Source: a virus
Reading direction: 5' to 3' (one strand)
IMG/VR virus record: IMGVR_UViG_3300008117_000032
Span: 1 to 64,000 of that record
DNA: 64,000 nucleotides
Shown: positions 58,327 through 64,000 of the stretch, in pieces
Layout of the letters: each line of letters starts with the position of its first letter
How positions within the stretch are numbered: the first letter of the stretch is position 1
Made by a program: the position numbers and the translations under genes
Notes under the pieces: generated by a model
Seen by the model: only the letters and a program-made list of their open reading frames with translations
Told to the model about the DNA's origin: nothing
Databases searched by the model: none

Positions 58327-59521
58327 AAAAATCGGTATTGTAGATTGTAACAATTTTTACGTTAGTTGTGAAAGAGTTTTCAATCCAATCTCCATTGGGA
58401 GACCTACAGTTGTTTTATCTAACAACGATGGTTGTGTTATTGCCCGCTCTCAAGAAGCCAAAGCCCTTGGAATCAAAATGGGTGAACCTTTCTTTATGAA
58501 AAAAGACTTCATGGAAGAACATAGATTCTGTGTTTATTCATCAAACTATAACTTGTATGGAGATATGTCAGACAGAGTCATGACAACCATAAAGAAGTAT
58601 GCTAAAGAAGTTGAGGTCTATTCTATTGATGAGTGTTTTGTGGATTTTTCTAATATACCCGATGATGAACTTTTAGATAGATTACATCTTATTCGTAATG
58701 AGGTTAAAAGACTTACAGGAGTTCCTGTTTCAATAGGTGTCGGTCCAAATAAGACATTAGCCAAACTTACATCACATATAGCCAAACAACAACAATCATA
58801 CGATGGTGTTTGTTCATATTGGAGTTTGCATGATTTTAGGGAATCACTTTACACAATATCTGTAGATGAGGTTTGGGGTATTGGTAGACAGTGGAATAAA
58901 AAATTAAAAAACTTAGGAGTTGAGAGTGTTGGTCAATTTGTTATGATGTCTGATAGTATTGTCAGAAAAATGATGAATGTAAATGGACTTAGAACAAAGT
59001 GTGAACTTCTTGGTATGTATTGTCATCCTGTAAAACCATTACCAAAGTTAAAAAAGAACATAGCATCAACAAGGTCATTCGGACAAGACGTAAATGATTT
59101 TAATCAATTATCTGAGGCCATGTATACATATATTAAAAACGGGGTGAAAAAACTTATTGATAATGAAATATCACCAAACCGAGCAACCATATTTTTAAGT
59201 GGAAATGTTCATAAAGGTGAAAAACATTACTCGAGTAAACAGATTACATTTCAAAAACAAACAAGAGATGTGGATGAAATATGGAGCCAGGTATATCCAC
59301 ACTTAAAGAAAATTTATAACTCAAGTAAGAATTATAAAAAATGTGGAATTATATTTAATGAACTTATGCCCGAGAATATAGAACAACCCACTTTATTTAC
59401 AACTTCAATACAGTTAGTTCAGGCACCCATAAACAAAAAAAAAGAGTGGGAGATGAGACAAGATTTCATGTCCCAAAAGTATACCACATCTTGGGATGAA
59501 ATACCCAAAGTTTTCGTATGA
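58313..59521 (+). CDS. umuC: UmuC-like Y-family DNA polymerase
   Basis: A 402 aa polymerase: [15 protein letters not shown] with Asp11, [30 protein letters not shown] with Asp106 and Glu107 as metal ligands, [13 protein letters not shown] in the palm and helix-hairpin-helix [12 protein letters not shown] in the thumb. Little-finger domain follows. Performs error-prone translesion synthesis, normally with UmuD'. Catalytic residues are intact, unlike those of its UmuD partner. Overlaps the sulfotransferase by 4 bases. Confidence 0.95.
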   Translation: MQSNKKIGIVDCNNFYVSCERVFNPISIGRPTVVLSNNDGCVIARSQEAKALGIKMGEPFFMKKDFMEEHRFCVYSSNYNLYGDMSDRVMTTIKKYAKEVEVYSIDECFVDFSNIPDDELLDRLHLIRNEVKRLTGVPVSIGVGPNKTLAKLTSHIAKQQQSYDGVCSYWSLHDFRESLYTISVDEVWGIGRQWNKKLKNLGVESVGQFVMMSDSIVRKMMNVNGLRTKCELLGMYCHPVKPLPKLKKNIASTRSFGQDVNDFNQLSEAMYTYIKNGVKKLIDNEISPNRATIFLSGNVHKGEKHYSSKQITFQKQTRDVDEIWSQVYPHLKKIYNSSKNYKKCGIIFNELMPENIEQPTLFTTSIQLVQAPINKKKEWEMRQDFMSQKYTTSWDEIPKVFV

Positions 59522-60102
59522 ACATATCAGAAATTAATAAATCATTTGTTTGGTTACAAGCTAGAACAGGTTCGGTTCATTGTGTAAAAGTTTTGAAAAA
59601 CTACGGATTTTCAACTTACAAAAAAACGCCTGATGGTTTGAAAGTAATCCCGTTAAACAATAACCATTCCTTCGATTATCCAAGCGGACACAAAGATTAT
59701 ATTTTTTTATCTACGGCTCGAAATCCATTTTCAAGAATTTTATCTTTTTATAAATTTAATCACAAAAATCCGAATATTTGGAGTCCTGAAAGTTTTCAGA
59801 ACTATTTTTATATGAACTTTCCTAAAACAACATTGAGATGTATAATTTGGCCATTTAAGGAAAGGACTCCGGATTATTTTATCAGAATCGAAAATCTTTA
59901 TGATGATTACAATAAAATACCTTTCATAGCAAATTCCGATTTCGATAAATTAGTTCAAATTAGAAATTTATGTTCTATTAAAGATAATGATACCGATGTC
60001 ATAAATGACGTTGACAAATATTTCACTCAGGAAATCAAAGATATTATTTTTTCCTGTTCTCAAGACTACTGTAGTATGTTAAACTATGATTATCCATTCT
60101 GA
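59518..60102 (+). CDS. Sulfotransferase-like protein 1
   Basis: A 194 aa protein. [17 protein letters not shown] near 10-26 corresponds to the 5'-phosphosulfate loop, with ARTGS in place of [21 protein letters not shown] near 64-79 is the 3'-phosphate motif (RxP..R..S.Y). Uses PAPS as sulfate donor by family knowledge; acceptor unknown. Paralogue of the next gene. Confidence 0.8.
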   Translation: MNISEINKSFVWLQARTGSVHCVKVLKNYGFSTYKKTPDGLKVIPLNNNHSFDYPSGHKDYIFLSTARNPFSRILSFYKFNHKNPNIWSPESFQNYFYMNFPKTTLRCIIWPFKERTPDYFIRIENLYDDYNKIPFIANSDFDKLVQIRNLCSIKDNDTDVINDVDKYFTQEIKDIIFSCSQDYCSMLNYDYPF

Positions 60103-60104
60103 CA

Positions 60105-60722
60105 ATGAGAACAACTAAATTGTTAAATATATCTGAGGAAATGAAATCATTTCTTTGGACACCACCCAAAACAGGTTCACACCATGCGGTAACAGTATTC
60201 AGTTGTCTACCTTTCACTTTCATGGAGTGCAGTTCAGATAGGTCTGAAGTTAAGAGGAAATCCAATTTTCCAGGTCATTTCCACAACACGGATTTGTTTG
60301 ACGGTCACGAAAACTACTCTCTCATTTGCACGGCTAGAAACCCACTCACAAGATTGGTCTCAGCCTACAAATTCCAAAACCAAGTTAAGGAAATCAGTCC
60401 AAAAGGATTCAAGGAATTTTTTTCGAATTACATCAGGAGCACATCATTTGATTATTTTCTTTCAGGGACTGTCGAAGTTCCTAGAGTTCCTGATTTTTAT
60501 GTCAGAACCGAGAGTTTATATGAAGATTACGTAAAAATTCCATTCATATCAGATAGTAATCTTTCCAAATCAGGTTTATTGAAAGAGCTTTGTGGAAAAC
60601 TCAAAAATGAGTCCCACAGGGAGTTGGATTTAAAAGAATGTTATACAGATGATATGATTGAATACTTATACGAAAAAAATCGTTGGTATTTTGATAAATT
60701 GGGTTATGAACCAAAAATATGA
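60105..60722 (+). CDS. Sulfotransferase-like protein 2
   Basis: A 205 aa paralogue of the preceding protein with a cleaner phosphosulfate loop (FLWTPPKTGSHHAVTVF near 16-32) and CTARNPLTRLVSAYKF near 75-90. Both share the later motif SLYEDYVKIPFI / [12 protein letters not shown]. Gap to the first is 2 bases, so tandem duplication followed by divergence is likely. Acceptor unknown. Confidence 0.82.
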   Translation: MRTTKLLNISEEMKSFLWTPPKTGSHHAVTVFSCLPFTFMECSSDRSEVKRKSNFPGHFHNTDLFDGHENYSLICTARNPLTRLVSAYKFQNQVKEISPKGFKEFFSNYIRSTSFDYFLSGTVEVPRVPDFYVRTESLYEDYVKIPFISDSNLSKSGLLKELCGKLKNESHRELDLKECYTDDMIEYLYEKNRWYFDKLGYEPKI

Positions 60723-60904
60723 GTGATAAGAAACAAACAGGAATTTTTATTCCGATTAAGGTTGGTGATATAATTTACACGGGTAGATTTAGAAATAGAA
60801 GAACCACGGTCAAGACAATCGGTGTTGATGAATTTGGTATGCCAACAATCAATGGAAAGCGGGTTTGTAATTTCAAAATTACGAATAAGGAGAAAAAAGA
60901 TTAG
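60719..60904 (+). CDS. Small phage protein (VGDxIxxGRF type), 61 aa
   Basis: IKVGDIIYTGRFRNRRTTVK then TIGVDEFGMPTINGKRV is a beta-barrel-like pattern I recall from small proteins of large phages, where it often follows an N-terminal helical signal; here that signal is missing. Last gene of the umuDC operon, with an ATGA overlap. Confidence 0.65.
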   Translation: MSDKKQTGIFIPIKVGDIIYTGRFRNRRTTVKTIGVDEFGMPTINGKRVCNFKITNKEKKD

Positions 60905-61650
60905 ATTTTTTTGTGATAAATCGATGCAACAAAGTAATCGATATCTCCACCTGATTTTTTGAATTCCTCCTCAGGATTTATTTTTACAAAATCGTTTTTG
61001 GATTTACCAGTATCACTTGAACTATCCTTATACCAAACATTCGAATATTTTGGTAAAACTTTCGACCATATTCTGAATGAACCTGTGAACAACACCGAAC
61101 TACTCATAAGGTAATCACAGTTCTCAAGTATCGAAAGATACATTTTAAGACCATAACCCATCCCGATTAATTTTCTCTCGGCTGCAGATGTTTGAACAGT
61201 TAATGAATTACCTTTCATATTCGCCTCATCTGTCGAAATTTTACCTACAAAAATTTGAAACATTGGGTCAAAAAAATAAAACTCTTTCTCACTCCCGTTT
61301 TTATTGATAAAATAACTCAAACCTAATCCTGCTGATTTGAGATTGAATATTTTTTTTGCTAAGTAGTAAGCGAAACCCGTTAATGAGTCGTATCGAGTAA
61401 GTTCTCTTGGCTTGGTTTGTTGCCTTAATCCGAAGTAATTGTATAAGTCGAGGAGTTTGTAATCGGTGATTTTTGTAGGCTGATAACCCAATTTATCAAT
61501 GTAATATTTTTTTGCTAATTTGGAAAATTCTTTGAACTTCAATTTCTCACTCATCATCTTTAAAAAATCCTCTAATGGTTGAGTTTCGAAATGGCCTCTA
61601 GACCTGTGAAGTTCATTTATTTCTATATCTTTTTTTTCGTAAATTAACAT
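60901..61650 (-). CDS. Possible GNAT-like acyltransferase, 249 aa
   Basis: Residues near 160-205 read ERKLIGMGYGLKMYLSILEN then SSSVLFTGSFRIWSKVLPKY, resembling the acetyl-CoA loop and following strand/helix of GNAT enzymes (GxGxG, S/T..IW.K). The N-terminal 90 residues are helical. Assignment is tentative. Converges with the operon ending at 60904. Confidence 0.5.
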   Translation of the reverse strand: MLIYEKKDIEINELHRSRGHFETQPLEDFLKMMSEKLKFKEFSKLAKKYYIDKLGYQPTKITDYKLLDLYNYFGLRQQTKPRELTRYDSLTGFAYYLAKKIFNLKSAGLGLSYFINKNGSEKEFYFFDPMFQIFVGKISTDEANMKGNSLTVQTSAAERKLIGMGYGLKMYLSILENCDYLMSSSVLFTGSFRIWSKVLPKYSNVWYKDSSSDTGKSKNDFVKINPEEEFKKSGGDIDYFVASIYHKKI

Positions 61651-61658
61651 ATCAATAC

Positions 61659-61934
61659 TTATTCGTCACACTTTTTTGCCGTAGAACCGACCATCACATC
61701 AATTCCCGTAAAATTTTTTATAGATTCTTTGACACCGTTTCTCATTCTCTTTGCAACAAATTCAGGTTTTGTTTGAATTGATTGGACAAAGTCGATGTTC
61801 AGAATAATGTATACCCAAATATTATCGTGCTCATCAAGTTCCTTATCAATGAAGAAACCACATATCCCTTCAACATCCCATTGATTGAGGAAGTTTTCGA
61901 GAACCGAAACAATTTTATCATGTTTGTTTTCCAT
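61659..61934 (-). CDS. Unknown phage protein, 91 aa
   Basis: Start ATG 61934 (MENKHDKIVSVLENFLNQW) lies 4 bases after a minus-strand TATTTATT; an in-frame ATG at 61964 precedes it. Small alpha/beta protein with a hydrophobic strand (DNIWVYIILNIDFVQ). Function unknown. Eight bases from the next minus-strand gene. Confidence 0.62.
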   Translation of the reverse strand: MENKHDKIVSVLENFLNQWDVEGICGFFIDKELDEHDNIWVYIILNIDFVQSIQTKPEFVAKRMRNGVKESIKNFTGIDVMVGSTAKKCDE

Positions 61935-61938
61935 TATT

Positions 61939-61946
61939 AATAAATA
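61939..61946 (-). promoter_or_regulatory. TATTTATT late-type promoter motif
   Basis: Minus strand, 4 bases from the start at 61934. Confidence 0.45.
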
Positions 61947-61985
61947 TAACAAAGAAATATTCAAAACAATTGTTTGGACCTCAGA

Positions 61986-61993
61986 TATTTATT
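61986..61993 (+). promoter_or_regulatory. TATTTATT late-type promoter motif
   Basis: Located 5 bases upstream of ATG 61999 and decides that start over in-frame codons further upstream. Confidence 0.5.
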
Positions 61994-61998
61994 TTTGG

Positions 61999-63336
61999 AT
62001 GAATCTGCAAGAAAACATACGAAGAATCAGAGTTCTCATGGGGGAAGCGGTCGAAGACGAAAGTTTCGAAATATCCTATGACGTTGACCCTAAAATTAAG
62101 GATTTACAAAATTTCTTAACATCAAAGAAATATTACATTGGAAAGTTTGGTCCGAACAAGGATGGTGTTGACGGGAAGTATGGTCCATTCACAAAGGCGG
62201 CACACGAGGCATTTAAAGCTGGAATGAAACCAGAGGTTTTCAACAATCGAAGAGAACAAATTGCGCAGAAATATATTGGTGATGTAAAAGATGAGACACT
62301 CAGTAAAGAGTTCAATTTTCACTTGATTCCTGATGGGAAAAATAATTACCGTTCTGCACAGATACCTGTAACACTTAATGGTAAAGATTATTTGTCAGAG
62401 CTTATCGACAAATACCGAATAAAAACTATCATCAGATTCAACGGAGACGGTCGTGATTCAAGACATTACTCGACACACCCGATGACAACAATACAATCAG
62501 AAAAGAATTTAGCAGAATCAAAAGGGGTTAAATTCTTTAAACTTTCATCTACTAAAGACCAAGATAAAGTTAATTCATTACTTAGCCAAGGTAATGTTCT
62601 CATACACTGTGCTCACGGTGCCGATAGAACAGGTGGAAATGTTGGAGGTTACCTTTACCAAAACGGTTGGGGTGACACTAAAAAAATATGGGATTATACA
62701 ACTAACTACAATGGTTGGAACCGAATGCTAATGTCTAATCCAAAACTTTTTGTCATGACAGGGTTTTTACCACAAGCACAAAAATTCGGTGTGAAGGATT
62801 TAGAACAAGCCATAGACTTAGCCAATAACAAAAAGACGATAACTAAAGGTAAGAATACTATTTCTCAAGGTAAAAATATCATTATTGGGGATTCACAAGT
62901 CCCATATGTTGATATGAATACAACTAAAGCGTCGAGGTTGACCAAATCAGGTGGAATTGATGGTCTTTGGGAAGGTGGAAAAACTGTTTCATGGTTGACA
63001 GACGCAGTTTCACAATATCCCAAGAGTAATGACGTTTCCAATGTAATTATAGTAATTGGGACTAATGGGGGATTTGGTAAATTTACCAAGGATGATATAC
63101 CCAGATTGTTTAGCGTTCTGAAATCAAAGTTTCCAAACGCTAACTTTTACGTCGTTCAAGGTTCTTGGGGATGGGGTGGATTGAAAAACATAACAGAAAA
63201 AGAAGTGAGAAATTACTATAAACAATTTAAACAACAGGGGGCAACCTTGATTGAACCACCGATAGGTAAAATTGAGCCACATTCGAATCATCCTATTTAT
63301 CAATCTATTGGTTCGAGTATTGATGGTATGTTATAA
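61999..63336 (+). CDS. Peptidoglycan-binding / tyrosine-phosphatase-like / SGNH hydrolase fusion
   Basis: A 445 aa protein; start ATG 61999 (MNLQENIRRIRVLMGEAV), the shared N-terminus. Residues about 30-75 match a peptidoglycan-binding domain (DLQNFLTSKKYY ... DGVDGKYGPFTKAAHEAF). Residues about 120-230 form a phosphatase domain with P-loop HCAHGADRTG at 203-212 (Cys204, Arg210). Residues about 290-445 form an SGNH/GDSL hydrolase: IIIGDSQVPY near 294-303, IGTNGG and a final HSNHP. The SGNH part may deacetylate cell-wall glycans. The three-part fusion is not one I know. Confidence 0.8.
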   Translation: MNLQENIRRIRVLMGEAVEDESFEISYDVDPKIKDLQNFLTSKKYYIGKFGPNKDGVDGKYGPFTKAAHEAFKAGMKPEVFNNRREQIAQKYIGDVKDETLSKEFNFHLIPDGKNNYRSAQIPVTLNGKDYLSELIDKYRIKTIIRFNGDGRDSRHYSTHPMTTIQSEKNLAESKGVKFFKLSSTKDQDKVNSLLSQGNVLIHCAHGADRTGGNVGGYLYQNGWGDTKKIWDYTTNYNGWNRMLMSNPKLFVMTGFLPQAQKFGVKDLEQAIDLANNKKTITKGKNTISQGKNIIIGDSQVPYVDMNTTKASRLTKSGGIDGLWEGGKTVSWLTDAVSQYPKSNDVSNVIIVIGTNGGFGKFTKDDIPRLFSVLKSKFPNANFYVVQGSWGWGGLKNITEKEVRNYYKQFKQQGATLIEPPIGKIEPHSNHPIYQSIGSSIDGML

Positions 63337-63346
63337 ATAAAAAGGA

Positions 63347-64000
63347 ATGAAGATAAGATTAACTGAAGAAAAATTAGTCCAAATTATAACTGAAATTGTT
63401 GAACAAGTTAATCAACAACCAACAAAGTTATTGGAGGTTCCTCATTTTTTGCAATCAGATGATAGCACCTGTGGACCCGCATCACTCAGGATGGTATTTG
63501 GTTACTACGGAAAAAACATGAGTGAAAAAGATATTGCGGAGATTTGTGACCATACCTATGAATTGGGGTGTAAAAGTGAAGATATGGCATGTGCTGCAGA
63601 GGCACTCGGATTTGATGTTTATCTTAAAAATAATTCTACAATTGATGAAGTTATTAAGTTGGTTGATGCTAACGTCCCTGTAATTGTTGATTGGTTTTGT
63701 GGTGACCCACCTGAAGGTCACTCTTCAGTTGTTATAGGGTATAATGATGATAACTTATTCATACTTGACCCTTACTTAGAAGAAATGAGGGTTGTCAGTA
63801 AAACTGACTTCAGAAGATGTTGGTTTGACTTTTACGAAACGCCAATCAATCCACAAAACTTATACGTCGGACAAATAATTGTCATAAGACCTAAGTCGGG
63901 TCAAAAGATGGAACAAACAGAAGGAGAACTGAAAGAGAGATGCTGGAAAGGATACACCCAAAAGGGTATGAAAACGATGTTTGGGAAAAGATACCCAAAC
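63347..64000 (+). CDS. C39-like papain-fold peptidase, cut by window end
   Basis: Open to the last base, 218 codons visible. N-terminus MKIRLTEEKLVQIITEIVEQ is the fullest form of the shared signal. The peptidase domain has VPHFLQSDDSTCGPASLRMV (catalytic Cys near 42), GHSSVVIGYNDDNLFILDPY (His near 127, Asp near 140). C39 domains normally cut after double Gly. The visible end CWKGYTQKGMKTMFGKRYPN matches a C-terminal motif I associate with phage virion proteins, so the stop is probably just beyond. Confidence 0.82.
   Translation, partial: MKIRLTEEKLVQIITEIVEQVNQQPTKLLEVPHFLQSDDSTCGPASLRMVFGYYGKNMSEKDIAEICDHTYELGCKSEDMACAAEALGFDVYLKNNSTIDEVIKLVDANVPVIVDWFCGDPPEGHSSVVIGYNDDNLFILDPYLEEMRVVSKTDFRRCWFDFYETPINPQNLYVGQIIVIRPKSGQKMEQTEGELKERCWKGYTQKGMKTMFGKRYPN

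Overview
The window looks like a piece of a large, AT-rich tailed-phage genome (jumbo or T4-like in style) from a Bacteroidota host. Phage signs are dense, mostly overlapping genes, three giant collagen-like fibre genes ending in S74 intramolecular-chaperone domains, many small phage proteins (DUF3310, DUF932, D12 and N4/N6 methylases) and a large structured non-coding RNA region beside a tRNA-like gene. The host assignment rests on many Bacteroidota-type promoters (TTTG, about 19-20 bases, then TAnnTTTG) and on a histone H1-like (Hc1-type) protein. No terminase, portal or major capsid gene is visible, so this is an accessory/late region rather than the virion core.

Layout: 1-5400 holds a partial acidic zinc-ribbon protein, a cluster of small unknowns and a DnaJ. 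5400-12000 holds a D12 adenine methylase, a WCT-motif/LRR protein, DUF932, a PcfJ-like protein, thioredoxin and glutaredoxin. 12100-19500 holds three tandem collagen-like fibres. 19500-22400 (minus strand) holds two zincin-like proteins and unknowns. 22500-32900 holds a second WCT-motif protein, a run of tiny genes, APS kinase, a nucleotidyltransferase, a DNA methylase, a membrane-active-looking virion protein, a DHH/papain-like fusion, DUF192 and Nudix. 33000-34550 has no protein genes and carries three strong promoters, a structured element, a tRNA-Met-like gene and a roughly 1 kb ornate RNA closed by a terminator. 34550-36700 (minus) is a Thr/Pro-rich virion-type protein. 36800-45350 holds small genes, an 8x CxxC protein, a shortened UvrC and a split methyltransferase. 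45400-51240 holds a tandem 'MKYIITEN' family, secreted proteins, a MORN-repeat protein and an L,D-transpeptidase. 51270-55780 holds glycosyltransferases and UDP-galactopyranose mutase. 56000-61000 holds a SprT-like protein, a ParB-like protein and an operon of UmuD-like, flavodoxin-fold oxidoreductase, thioesterase, UmuC and two sulfotransferases. 62000-64000 holds a peptidoglycan-binding/phosphatase/SGNH fusion and a C39-like peptidase cut by the window end.

Three themes tie the window together. (1) About 18 otherwise unrelated proteins begin with a related short helical N-terminus (ITExxL..I or LxxILxE), which I infer to be a capsid-targeting/prohead-protease signal marking internal, injected proteins; many of their genes follow a TATTTATA-type motif that I infer is the late promoter. 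(2) Host-type promoters instead precede the UmuDC operon, UvrC-linked genes, DUF932 and the RNA region. (3) APS kinase, two PAPS-type sulfotransferases, two glycosyltransferases and UDP-galactopyranose mutase suggest that the phage makes or modifies sulfated glycans. All functions are from sequence reading without database searches.
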